Positions 12,576 through 19,500 of a DNA stretch of 34,949 bases are shown piece after piece. The stretch's first letter is position 1, and each line of letters begins with the position of its first letter. Origin of the DNA: a virus; IMG/VR virus record IMGVR_UViG_3300018083_000079, positions 1 to 34,949 of that record; one strand, given 5' to 3'. Below the pieces are notes generated by a model. That model worked only from the letters and a program-made list of their open reading frames with translations. It made no database searches and had not been told where the DNA came from. The position numbers and the translations under genes are program-made.

Positions 12576-12869
12576 ATGGTGGAGAGCGCGAAGGGCTGGC
12601 TCAAACAGAACAGCACGCTGGTCTACTTCTTACTAGCGCAACTGGTAGCGCTGGCCGCAGGCGCTGCCAGCATCCTTTCGTACTCCGTCAAGCTTGAGAC
12701 GCGAGTCCACATTCTTGAGACGCGCGGCGCTGCCTACAGTGTCAAGCGGATGGACGACATGGCGAACCAGATCGCTGTGCTTCAACAGAAGATCGAGCAC
12801 AACGAAGATTCGATCAAGCGTCTGGTCGATCAGTACCTCAAGGATCGAGCGATCCAAACCCCAAGGTGA
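12576..12869 (+). CDS. Single-pass membrane protein with coiled coil; spanin/holin-type candidate
   Basis: 97 aa, starting three bases after the previous stop. Residues about 16-38 form one hydrophobic membrane helix (Y-F-L-L-A-Q-L-V-A-L-A-A-G-A-A). A helical segment with a strong heptad pattern follows to residue about 90, ending in a basic tail. A short N-terminal cytoplasmic part plus a long C-terminal coiled coil is the architecture of an Rz-type inner-membrane spanin; some phage holin-like proteins look the same. No endolysin gene or outer-membrane spanin partner is in the window, so the lysis role is unproven. An alternative is an entry- or host-membrane-related protein. Confidence 0.6.
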   Translation: MVESAKGWLKQNSTLVYFLLAQLVALAAGAASILSYSVKLETRVHILETRGAAYSVKRMDDMANQIAVLQQKIEHNEDSIKRLVDQYLKDRAIQTPR

Positions 12870-12874
12870 TCATC

Positions 12875-14053
12875 ATGGAATTCGAAGAGACGTTTGCGCT
12901 TGACGCCGCGATGTTTACCAACAAGTTCGCGCTGCATCAGACCAAGGACGGCTACATGATCTGTCAGCCGCGCATCGCGCGCACTGGCATTCAGGAATAT
13001 CTCGGCGCGGAGATGGGCCGGCCTGACATGAAGGTGGTCCGGGTTTATCGCCCCGAGAGCGAGGTGATGGCCCATGATTCCGTGATGTCGCTGGCCGGCA
13101 AGCCGATCACCATCGAGCATCCCAATGAGCCTGTCACTGCGGAGAACTGGCGCGACGTCGCCGTGGGACACGTCGGCAGGGACATCCTGCGCGACGGCGA
13201 ATTCATCCGTGTGCCGTTGCATCTGATGGATGCCGCAGCCATCAACGAAGTGAAGGGCGGTCGGTCGCAATTGTCGGTCGGCTATAGCGCAGTGATCCAG
13301 TGGGCGGACGGCGTCACGCCTGCGGGGGAGAAGTACGACGCCACGCAAACAGCTATTCGCGCCAACCACGTTGCGATCACCCATACGGCTCGTGGTGGAC
13401 CTCTATTGCGTATGGGTGACAACAGGAGAAATCAAATGGCTACCAGAAAGATCATGGTCGACGGCATTCAGGTTGAAGCCGACGAGAAGGATATCTCGAT
13501 CATCGAGCGGCGGATTGCTTCGCTCGAAAAGGAAGTGAGCACGGCACAGTCAGCGCTCGGCATCGCGCAGACCACCGCGCAGACCGACGCGGCGAAGTTA
13601 GCGACCGAGCTCGCCAACATCACGGCTGTGGTTGCGACCAAGGATGCCGAGCTCACCACGCTGAAGGCGAACCTCGACGCCGCGAAGATGACACCGCAGA
13701 AACTCGACCAGATGGTTGCGGCCCGTGTCGCCACCGTGCAGCGCGCGCAGAAGATCATCGGCGATGCACTGGTGAGCGAAGGCAAGACCGATGCCGAGAT
13801 GCGCAAACAGGTCGTGCTCGCCAAGCTGGGTGAGACCGCCAAGGACTGGAATGACGACATGATCAACGCGTCGTTCAACACGCTCGCGGTTTCCGACAGC
13901 AACGGATTCGGCAGCGGCAACGGACTGCAACACGTGGTGCAGGTCGTCGCCTCCAACGAATTCGGCGGTGACCCGGTCGCCAAGTCCTACGCCACGTACA
14001 ACGAGGACATCCAGAACCGCTGGAAGACGGCGGGCGTGCGCAACAAGGCCTGA
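12875..14053 (+). CDS. DUF2213-type capsid maturation protease fused to scaffold region
   Basis: 392 aa from ATG 12875; a GTG at 12866 in frame overlaps the previous gene and is the alternative. Residues about 25-185 match the DUF2213 phage protease family: A-R-T-G-I-Q-E-Y, R-P-E-S-E-V, H-P-N-E-P-V-T-A, L-S-V-G-Y, and N-H-V-A-I-T. Likely catalytic residues are His82, Ser134 and His165, by analogy with prohead proteases. The rest (residue about 188 onward) is a charged coiled coil rich in Ala, Lys, Glu and Gln, followed by a C-terminal segment ending R-W-K-T-A-G, as expected of an internal scaffold. The gene directly precedes the cement and major capsid genes, where a prohead protease is expected. 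No portal gene lies upstream in the window. Confidence 0.87.
   Translation: MEFEETFALDAAMFTNKFALHQTKDGYMICQPRIARTGIQEYLGAEMGRPDMKVVRVYRPESEVMAHDSVMSLAGKPITIEHPNEPVTAENWRDVAVGHVGRDILRDGEFIRVPLHLMDAAAINEVKGGRSQLSVGYSAVIQWADGVTPAGEKYDATQTAIRANHVAITHTARGGPLLRMGDNRRNQMATRKIMVDGIQVEADEKDISIIERRIASLEKEVSTAQSALGIAQTTAQTDAAKLATELANITAVVATKDAELTTLKANLDAAKMTPQKLDQMVAARVATVQRAQKIIGDALVSEGKTDAEMRKQVVLAKLGETAKDWNDDMINASFNTLAVSDSNGFGSGNGLQHVVQVVASNEFGGDPVAKSYATYNEDIQNRWKTAGVRNKA
13424..13429 (+). promoter_or_regulatory. Internal ribosome binding site for the scaffold start
   Basis: aggaga lies six bases before the in-frame ATG at 13436. It falls at the boundary between the protease domain and the coiled coil, as in nested protease/scaffold genes such as lambda C/Nu3. 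The flanking sequence (acaggagaaatcaa) is also more A-rich than the surrounding gene. Confidence 0.7.
13436..14053 (+). CDS. Nested scaffold protein, in-frame internal start in the protease gene
   Basis: Translation from the ATG at 13436 gives a 205-aa product identical to the C-terminal part of the protease gene: M-A-T-R-K-I-M-V-D-G, then a long coiled coil (E-R-R-I-A-S-L-E-K-E-V) to about residue 90, and an Asn/Gly-rich C-terminal capsid-binding type tail. The internal ribosome binding site is strong and correctly spaced. The known parallel is co-expression of a protease-scaffold fusion with excess free scaffold from one gene. Existence of the shorter product is an inference from sequence signals only. 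Confidence 0.68.
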   Translation: MATRKIMVDGIQVEADEKDISIIERRIASLEKEVSTAQSALGIAQTTAQTDAAKLATELANITAVVATKDAELTTLKANLDAAKMTPQKLDQMVAARVATVQRAQKIIGDALVSEGKTDAEMRKQVVLAKLGETAKDWNDDMINASFNTLAVSDSNGFGSGNGLQHVVQVVASNEFGGDPVAKSYATYNEDIQNRWKTAGVRNKA

Positions 14054-14066
14054 TCATCCGATCAGG
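14049..14066 (+). promoter_or_regulatory. 7-bp hairpin over the stop codon of the protease/scaffold gene
   Basis: cctgatc pairs with gatcagg across a four-base loop (atcc). The stop codon lies in the left arm. No T-run follows, so it is not a classical terminator; it may affect mRNA stability or coupling to the capsid genes downstream. Confidence 0.55.
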
Positions 14067-14107
14067 TCAACGCAATCCGAACTTCAAATCTTTAAGGAGA
14101 TACGACA

Positions 14108-14671
14108 ATGGCAGTTGATACCAAGCGCGAAGAAGAGACCAAGACCGAGGAGCGGACCCGGGGCGGCGTGCCGGCGCAGCGCGAGACCAAGGATGTCGTC
14201 GTCAACCCGCAGTCGGTGCCGCAGGCAACCTTCCCCAACACGATGAAGCAAGGTCTGCCGGGGATGATCAATTCGATGGTGGATTACAACGCCATCTCCC
14301 GCAACTGCGCCACCGCTGCCGGCATCCCCGCCGCGCGCGCGGTATCGCAGGGCACCGCCGACACCGACTGCGTGCTCGGTGGCACGGCGAACGGCTTCCT
14401 CGGGTTGGCGATCCTCGATCCGACGCTGATCAATCCGGTCACCGTCGCGGCGGAAACCTACATGCAATACAACGAGATCGGCATCCTCACCAAGGGTGAG
14501 ATGTTCGCATGCTGCGTGGTCGCTTGCGCAGCCGGCGATCCGCTTTCCTTCGTTGCCGCTGACGGCACGCTGACCAATACCGGCGCGGTCGTCGTGCCCG
14601 GTGGTCGCTGGAAGTTCACCCGCGCTACGCCCGGCGATCTCAACGTCGTGCAGTTGGGCATCCAGCGCTAA
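14108..14671 (+). CDS. Structural cement / capsid decoration protein, Gp24-like
   Basis: 187 aa with a strong ribosome binding site (aaggaga at 14094-14100). A charged, probably disordered N-terminus of about 35 residues is followed by T-F-P-N-T-M-K-Q-G-L-P-G-M and a beta-rich domain. The C-terminus contains G-D-P-L-S-F, D-G-T-L-T-N-T-G-A and G-G-R-W-K-F-T-R-A-T-P-G-D ending V-Q-L-G-I-Q-R, a pattern I associate with phage structural cement proteins of the Gp24 type. It lies between scaffold and major capsid protein. It would stabilise the expanded capsid shell. It is separated from its neighbours by 54- and 62-base spacers rather than overlaps, consistent with high independent expression. Confidence 0.8.
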   Translation: MAVDTKREEETKTEERTRGGVPAQRETKDVVVNPQSVPQATFPNTMKQGLPGMINSMVDYNAISRNCATAAGIPAARAVSQGTADTDCVLGGTANGFLGLAILDPTLINPVTVAAETYMQYNEIGILTKGEMFACCVVACAAGDPLSFVAADGTLTNTGAVVVPGGRWKFTRATPGDLNVVQLGIQR

Positions 14672-14674
14672 TCG

Positions 14675-14689
14675 ACGTCATCCCGACGT
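14675..14689 (+). promoter_or_regulatory. Weak hairpin after the cement gene
   Basis: acgtc and gacgt form a five-base-pair stem with loop atccc, followed by the pyrimidine-rich tctttccctt. It is too short to call a terminator with confidence. Confidence 0.3.
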
Positions 14690-14722
14690 TCTTTCCCTTA
14701 AGTCATCGTTATCAACCCCGTC

Positions 14723-14728
14723 AGGAGG
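14723..14728 (+). promoter_or_regulatory. Consensus ribosome binding site of the major capsid gene
   Basis: aggagg, one of the best Shine-Dalgarno matches in the window, lies five bases before the ATG at 14734. This fits the most abundant virion protein. Confidence 0.75.
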
Positions 14729-14733
14729 CGGAG

Positions 14734-15693
14734 ATGAATCTTCAGCATTATTTTGGACGTGACGCGCAGCAAAGCGCGTACAACTTTGTCGTCAATCAAC
14801 AGACGGCAATCGAGCAACAGATCGTCAAAATCCAGTACCCGGATGTGCAGTATCCGGACTTGGTGCCGGTCGATGCTGCGACAGGCAACGAGTGGGTGAA
14901 GTCGATCACCTACTACAGCCAAGACATGGTCGGTCGGGCGGAATTCTTCCACCACACCGCCCTCGATGTCCCGCTGGCCGAACTGACCCGCGAGAAGTTC
15001 GAGCGCGGGATGGAGATGGCCGCGATTGGTTATCGCTACACGCTTGAGGAAGTGGCGCAGGCAATGAACACGCCCGGCCTCAACCTCACCGCAGACAAGG
15101 CGGTTGCTTGCCGGCGCGCCTACGAAGAGTTCGTGGACAACATCGCGCTGCGCGGTTCTGTCGCGAAGAACATGCAGGGACTGATGAACTCAAGCATCGT
15201 CACCGCAACGACGGCACCTGCCGATGGTGCGGCAGGCGCAACCACGTTCGCCTCTAAGACCAACGACCAGATCATCCGTGACATCAACGTGACGCTGACC
15301 GGCATCGCGACGGGTACGAACTGGCTCTACTACGCCGACACGGTCCTGTTGCCTCCCGCCGTGCTGGTTGGTCTCGCCGGTCGCATCATCCAGTACACCA
15401 ACATCACGTTGCTGGAGTGGATCAAGACCTACAACGTCCTGACGGTGCAGACCGGCAGGCCGATCACCATTGCTGGCGTGCGCGGCCTTGAGACCGCAGG
15501 CGTCGGGCAAATCTCCCGCATGGTGGCCTATCGCCGCGATCCATCCGTGCTGAAGATGTGGATTCCCATGACGCACCGCTTCCTGCCGGTCTGGCAGCGT
15601 GGTCCGCTGGTGTTCGACGTCCCGGGCATCTTCCGGCTCGGCGGCATCGAGATCAGGATGCCGGCGGCGATGCGCTACCTCGACGGCATCTAA
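14734..15693 (+). CDS. Major capsid protein, DUF2184-type
   Basis: 319 aa. The sequence follows the DUF2184 major capsid family (HK97 fold): an N-terminal arm, then Y-P-D-V-Q-Y-P-D-L-V-P-V, a G-N-E-W-V-K-S-I-T-Y segment, an R-E-K-F-E-R-G-M helix, the long spine-type region A-C-R-R-A-Y-E-E-F-V-D-N, and a C-terminal half with W-L-Y-Y-A-D-T-V-L-L and R-M-V-A-Y-R-R-D ending G-G-I-E-I-R-M-P-A-A. Its length fits the family. The position after protease, scaffold and cement supports the call. There is no extra surface domain. Translation is driven by its own strong ribosome binding site. Confidence 0.88.
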   Translation: MNLQHYFGRDAQQSAYNFVVNQQTAIEQQIVKIQYPDVQYPDLVPVDAATGNEWVKSITYYSQDMVGRAEFFHHTALDVPLAELTREKFERGMEMAAIGYRYTLEEVAQAMNTPGLNLTADKAVACRRAYEEFVDNIALRGSVAKNMQGLMNSSIVTATTAPADGAAGATTFASKTNDQIIRDINVTLTGIATGTNWLYYADTVLLPPAVLVGLAGRIIQYTNITLLEWIKTYNVLTVQTGRPITIAGVRGLETAGVGQISRMVAYRRDPSVLKMWIPMTHRFLPVWQRGPLVFDVPGIFRLGGIEIRMPAAMRYLDGI

Positions 15694-15724
15694 GCAAAGG
15701 TGCAGGCTCGTGCCTGCATATTGC
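15694..15724 (+). promoter_or_regulatory. Two-part hairpin directly after the major capsid gene
   Basis: tgcaggc (15701-15707) pairs perfectly with gcctgca (15712-15718) over a tcgt tetraloop. The outer gcaa (15694-15697) can pair with ttgc (15721-15724) across a small internal loop. No T-run follows, so an mRNA 3'-end stabiliser or partial terminator is more likely than a strong terminator. Confidence 0.6.
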
Positions 15725-15757
15725 TCCACCTCACATCATCGACAGGAGATTTGCGTT

Positions 15758-16021
15758 ATGGCCAAGGTAAAGAATACAGGCAATCAGCCGCGCGGCTTTT
15801 TCACCGAGGAAGGTGGACAGGTCGTCGTCGCTGTCGGCGAAGAGAAAGAGTTCAACATGACGGAGGCCGACTTCAACAAGTGCAAGGAGGTTGCCGCCAG
15901 TGAAGAACCCGCGCCGTATGAAATCAGCGGCAGTCCGGGCGGCGTCAAGAAACTCAACGCGAAAGAGCAAAGGGAAGCCGACGAGAAGAAGGCTGCCGAG
16001 GCTGCCAAAAAAGAGAAGTAA
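15758..16021 (+). CDS. Small head-associated protein with Lys/Ala/Glu tail
   Basis: 87 aa. The ribosome binding site aggaga (15744-15749) fixes the ATG at 15758; the frame is open further upstream into the capsid gene but that is not needed. The N-terminal 50 residues look like a small beta domain (P-R-G-F-F-T-E-E-G-G-Q-V-V-V). The last 25 residues are a charged Lys/Ala/Glu helix. Position directly after the major capsid protein suggests a head accessory or completion protein. I do not recognise the family. Confidence 0.65.
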   Translation: MAKVKNTGNQPRGFFTEEGGQVVVAVGEEKEFNMTEADFNKCKEVAASEEPAPYEISGSPGGVKKLNAKEQREADEKKAAEAAKKEK

Positions 16022-16026
16022 CCGTC

Positions 16027-16494
16027 ATGGCGATCACCACAACGATGCCTCCCACCATCGCCGAATTCCGGAGCGCGTTTCCGGAGTTCGCGTCGGTGAC
16101 CGATGACCAAATCCAGATGGCCATCGACACCGCGATGACGTGGGTTGATACGTTCTGGTTCTGGCCAGATGCCAAACTAGCCGTGATGTATGCCGCCGCG
16201 CATTATCTCTGGCTGCACGACAAGGCAAGCGGCGGCCTGATCTCGGGCGGTGGCGGGACCGGTGGCGGCACGCCTCCCGTCATCGACTCCGAGGCTGGTT
16301 TGATCTGGGTCAAGAGCGTTCGCTTCCGCGACCGGCAAGTCACCTATGACCGCGTCTCCGGTTCTGCCGGCGGCTCTGAATCATCCAGCGAAAAAGTGAC
16401 GTCGTCGTCCGAGGACTTCTGGAATTCCTCGCCCTACGGCCAACTCTATCTCTCGTTTCGACGGCGCAACGTCCCTCATGTAGCGGTGATCTGA
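16027..16494 (+). CDS. Head-tail connector adaptor, DUF4054-type
   Basis: 155 aa. The N-terminal region F-R-S-A-F-P-E-F-A-S-V-T-D-D-Q-I followed by A-V-M-Y-A-A-A-H-Y-L-W-L is the recognisable start of the DUF4054/gp6-like adaptor family, which binds below the portal and completes the head. A Gly/Ser-rich loop and a C-terminal Y-G-Q-L-Y-L-S-F-R-R-R segment follow. It overlaps the next gene by TGATG. Confidence 0.75.
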   Translation: MAITTTMPPTIAEFRSAFPEFASVTDDQIQMAIDTAMTWVDTFWFWPDAKLAVMYAAAHYLWLHDKASGGLISGGGGTGGGTPPVIDSEAGLIWVKSVRFRDRQVTYDRVSGSAGGSESSSEKVTSSSEDFWNSSPYGQLYLSFRRRNVPHVAVI

Positions 16495-16877
16495 TGGAAT
16501 ATTCCCTCCCCGTTAGACGTCTGCGAATGACGTCGGTGCTGCAATCCATCGACGGCGGCGGCTCGCCCGGCGTGATCGAGCTTCGCAATGCCGAACGCGT
16601 GGTGCTGGCCACGCTGTTGATGGTGATCCCGTCGTTCTATCTGGTCGGCGACGATCTGGTGCTGACGGCACCGACATCCGGCTTCGTCGCCATCGAGGGC
16701 ATGGCCACCATCGGCACCATCTCTGACGGTGCCGGCAACATCGTCATTGACAACATGAGCATCGGCGTCGACGTCACGCCAGACGAAGTCCACGACTATG
16801 AGATCGTGCTCGATGACGCGATGCTGCGGATCGGCAAACAGGTCACGATTGTCACGGCAACACTTGAGCACGGCTGA
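16494..16877 (+). CDS. Probable head-completion/neck protein, family not named
   Basis: 127 aa, overlapping both neighbours by TGATG-type junctions. The N-terminus contains R-M-T-S-V-L-Q-S-I-D-G-G-G-S-P-G-V-I-E-L, then a run of predicted beta strands with little helix. I have the impression of a recurrent unannotated neck-region phage protein, but I cannot name the family. The order DUF4054, this gene, then three more before the first P2-type tail gene matches a head-closure/neck block. Confidence 0.6.
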   Translation: MEYSLPVRRLRMTSVLQSIDGGGSPGVIELRNAERVVLATLLMVIPSFYLVGDDLVLTAPTSGFVAIEGMATIGTISDGAGNIVIDNMSIGVDVTPDEVHDYEIVLDDAMLRIGKQVTIVTATLEHG

Positions 16878-17254
16878 TGGGCACCGTTGACGACACCAAG
16901 CCGGTTGACGTTCGCGTCGACAGCGTGTTCGGCGAACCTGTCGTGTTGAAACCGATGATGATTCAACAGACCGGCTACCGCTCCAGCGTGCCCGACCCAT
17001 CACGGGTCGAGGTGATCGCGACCGGCATCTACGACACCACGCGCGGCACCACCGAGGGCTCTGGCGGCCTGACCCACCGGCTGGCCACGGTCGACACCTC
17101 GCTGTCGATCAGGTTCGAGCCGATCCTGCAATGCGACCTGAAGAAAGGCGACCGCGTGTTCTTTCCCGACCGGGATGAGACGCACGAGGTCACCTTCATC
17201 CATCCCGATTACAGCGGCAGGTGGGACGTGCACATGGTGAAGATTCTCGAATGA
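16877..17254 (+). CDS. Probable head-tail joining or stopper protein
   Basis: 125 aa, translationally coupled on both sides. It is beta-rich, with V-V-L-K-P-M in the first third and a C-terminal D-L-K-K-G-D-R-V-F-F-P-D-R followed by W-D-V-H-M-V-K-I-L-E. A small barrel-like protein with a 'K-G-D-R-V' loop in this position is typical of head-closure (stopper) proteins, but similarity is too weak to assign the family. Function is inferred from position. Confidence 0.6.
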   Translation: MGTVDDTKPVDVRVDSVFGEPVVLKPMMIQQTGYRSSVPDPSRVEVIATGIYDTTRGTTEGSGGLTHRLATVDTSLSIRFEPILQCDLKKGDRVFFPDRDETHEVTFIHPDYSGRWDVHMVKILE

Positions 17255-18177
17255 GTGTGATCCGGATGCTGACACGGCTTTCCGCAGTGGCGGCGTTGCG
17301 CGGTCAGACGTGGGCCGACAAGCGCGTCTACGATTCCGACAACACGCCGCTGAGCCAAGTCCTGACGCTGAACGCCGAGGCGAAGCCGTACATCGTGGTT
17401 TACACCGACGCCGACAACCGCTCCGAACAGAACGGCACCGACATCTACGGCATGCGTCGCGAGATGAACCTGATGCTGGAGATCGGCGTCGCATCCAAGG
17501 TCGAAGGCAAGACCGGCGCTGCCGAGATCAAGATTCCGCTGACCGACGAGGGCATGGAGCTCGCGATTGACATGGTCGAGGAGCAAGCGCTGGCAGCGCT
17601 GTTCGGCGATCCACAGAACGACTGGGCTGAACTGTTGAAGCTGTTCATCATGCGCGTCGAGCGACTGACCGGGCAGCGCGGTGCATCGTCGGACCGCGAT
17701 CATCGATGGGCGGCGCGACAGGTCGGCATCATCTGCGACGTGGTCTCTGATCTTCCGCCGGGAGAAGAATTCCCGGACGATCATCCGGTCAGGCAGTTCA
17801 TCGTGACATCGGAGAAACATCCCGAGGCGAACATGGAGCACGCCGCAGAAATTTGCAAAGCGTTGGTCTCGCGCGAGGCCGCGCCGGAATGGGAGCGGAT
17901 GCAAGCCGCACTTGGCGTGCGGAGACGTGGCTTGCGCGCTATCGGTCTTGCTCCGCTTGCCTCCGGCATTGCGCACCACCTGACCGCAGAAGGCGACGAC
18001 CTGACTGACAAAAAGGGAGAGGCGCCAATTCTTCGCAAGATCAGCCACGACGACATCGACATGGAGAAGGACGAGGATGTCGGCCTGATCGATCAGTTCT
18101 CGATCCAGACCAACGTCGCCAGCGTCAAGGCGAAGGAAACACCGGACAAGATCGAAGCTGACGGTGAGGTGGAATGA
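17251..18177 (+). CDS. Neck protein, tail-terminator candidate
   Basis: ATG at 17251 overlaps the previous stop as ATGA; the frame extends to 17221 without a better start. The product is 308 aa. The first 200 residues show R-M-L-T-R-L-S-A-V-A-A-L, Y-D-S-D-N-T-P-L, Y-I-V-V-Y-T-D-A-D, M-L-E-I-G-V-A and T-D-E-G-M-E-L-A-I-D, then L-F-G-D-P and R-W-A-A-R-Q. The alternation resembles tail terminators that measure a local strand-helix barrel, but it is much longer than the usual 130-150 aa, with an extra acidic C-terminal part. I regard terminator as the best guess from position, with low certainty. Confidence 0.55.
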   Translation: MSVIRMLTRLSAVAALRGQTWADKRVYDSDNTPLSQVLTLNAEAKPYIVVYTDADNRSEQNGTDIYGMRREMNLMLEIGVASKVEGKTGAAEIKIPLTDEGMELAIDMVEEQALAALFGDPQNDWAELLKLFIMRVERLTGQRGASSDRDHRWAARQVGIICDVVSDLPPGEEFPDDHPVRQFIVTSEKHPEANMEHAAEICKALVSREAAPEWERMQAALGVRRRGLRAIGLAPLASGIAHHLTAEGDDLTDKKGEAPILRKISHDDIDMEKDEDVGLIDQFSIQTNVASVKAKETPDKIEADGEVE

Positions 18178-18794
18178 GGATCAAGGTCGACTACAGCGCG
18201 GTGATGAACTACATCGCGAAGCTGTCGAAGGCTGAAGAGATCACGACGCCGGCCATATCGGTCGGGCTCAACGAAGTCGGTGACGGCCTGATCACGGTGC
18301 TGGCCAGCAACATTGCGAGAGAAACCGGACTTGGCGTCGAAGAGGTGCGCGGCCTGATGCAGGTGAAGCGCGCGACCAAGAACGATCTCAATTACGACAT
18401 CACCGTCGACGGTCGGCTTCTCGAAGATGATCCGAGAACGCTGGAGGGCAAGCGCGAGTCGCGCGACTTCGGCAAGCAACGTCCCGAGACGCTAGTCATC
18501 ATCGTCAACGTCAAGGACGATCTGGTTTGCATGGACTGTGAAGAGCTCGCCGCCGCTGGCCCGATGCCCATTGAGATCGCGCGCGAGCACATCCCGAAGC
18601 ATCCGCACTGTCGCTGCACCATCATGCCTTACGTGCCGAAGGGAAGGCGCATGCCGGTGCAGATGACGTCACTGACCGGCACGCGAGAGTCGCGGCGATC
18701 CGGTGGCAAGGCTAACCGCGAGATGACGCTGCGGCAGATGGCGCAGGAAATTCTCGACAAGATGGCAACGACAATTCGCATCCAGTTGAAGTGA
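18174..18794 (+). CDS. gpZ-like tail-completion protein with MuF-type Cys/His motif
   Basis: 206 aa, ATGA-coupled to the previous gene. The N-terminal part (S-V-G-L-N-E-V-G-D-G, I-A-R-E-T-G-L, V-K-R-A-T) resembles the minor tail Z / completion family. The C-terminal half carries C-M-D-C-E-E-L-A-A-A-G-P-M-P-I followed by I-P-K-H-P-H-C-R-C-T-I-M-P, the CxxC...HPxCRCxxxP pattern known at the end of Mu F / SPP1 gp7-like minor head proteins, where it probably binds zinc. A basic tail follows. Its location between neck genes and the baseplate spike suits a head-tail connection role. Confidence 0.65.
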   Translation: MRIKVDYSAVMNYIAKLSKAEEITTPAISVGLNEVGDGLITVLASNIARETGLGVEEVRGLMQVKRATKNDLNYDITVDGRLLEDDPRTLEGKRESRDFGKQRPETLVIIVNVKDDLVCMDCEELAAAGPMPIEIAREHIPKHPHCRCTIMPYVPKGRRMPVQMTSLTGTRESRRSGGKANREMTLRQMAQEILDKMATTIRIQLK

Positions 18795-18801
18795 GGCAGC
18801 G

Positions 18802-19482
18802 ATGGCGGACGACACTCAACGCTTGCTCGCACAGGTCGCGGACTTGCGCCGGCAGATGGCCGATCAATTCCAGCACGGCACCGTGCACGAGGTGAAGGGC
18901 ACCAAACTGCGGATGTCGCTCGGCAAGACCAAGGACGGCAAGGACATCCTGTCGCCGTGGCTCAACACCACCAACATGCGCGGCGGCGCACGCGAACAGC
19001 GCTTCTACAAGAAGGGCCAGAACCTTTCGATCATCGCGCCCGGCGGCGATCTCGCGCAGGGCATGCTGGCACCGTTCGCGCCGAACAAGGATTTCAAGAC
19101 GCCCGAACACGCTGACGGATCGGGGCAGGACGAGGAGAGCTATCAACAGGACGACTATCGCGGCAAGACCACCAAGGAAGGCCACGATCACTGGCTGCAA
19201 GAGGAGGAGAAAGAACAGCAAGGGCAAGGTGGTCAGCAAGGCGGTGGCGGCAAGCAACAGAAGAAGGGCCACACGGGCGGCGACAAGGCGATCATGAAAG
19301 CCCGGATGAACAAGGACGGCGGTCACACCTACCGCGTCGGCAAGGACTCGCGCCTCGCCGCGCACAAGGACGGCGCGAAGATCAGGATGGGCTCTGACTG
19401 GGTGGTGGTGACCAAAGGCAAGATCATCTTCTCGCAGCCACCGATCCTCGGCAAGGACCCGATCAAGAACGACGACAAGTAA
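18802..19482 (+). CDS. V: Baseplate spike protein gpV
   Basis: 226 aa. The N-terminal OB-like part reads V-A-D-L-R-R-Q-M-A-D-Q, H-G-T-V-H-E-V-K-G, L-S-P-W-L-N-T-T-N, and G-Q-N-L-S-I-I-A-P-G-G-D-L-A-Q-G, matching the phage baseplate V family (P2 gpV, Mu gp45). The middle (residues about 110-155) is an acidic Glu/Gln/Gly linker. The end, with A-A-H-K-D-G-A-K-I-R-M-G, is a short beta-helix spike repeat. The P2-type apical HxH iron motif is not seen. It would form the membrane-piercing needle below the tail tube and opens the P2-order tail operon. Confidence 0.88.
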   Translation: MADDTQRLLAQVADLRRQMADQFQHGTVHEVKGTKLRMSLGKTKDGKDILSPWLNTTNMRGGAREQRFYKKGQNLSIIAPGGDLAQGMLAPFAPNKDFKTPEHADGSGQDEESYQQDDYRGKTTKEGHDHWLQEEEKEQQGQGGQQGGGGKQQKKGHTGGDKAIMKARMNKDGGHTYRVGKDSRLAAHKDGAKIRMGSDWVVVTKGKIIFSQPPILGKDPIKNDDK

Positions 19483-19500
19483 CTCAACAGGAGAAGCCAG

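Noticed and set aside
14675-14700. Rho-independent terminator after the cement gene
   Set aside because: The stem is only five base pairs and the tract after it is not a proper T-run. Kept only as a weak hairpin.
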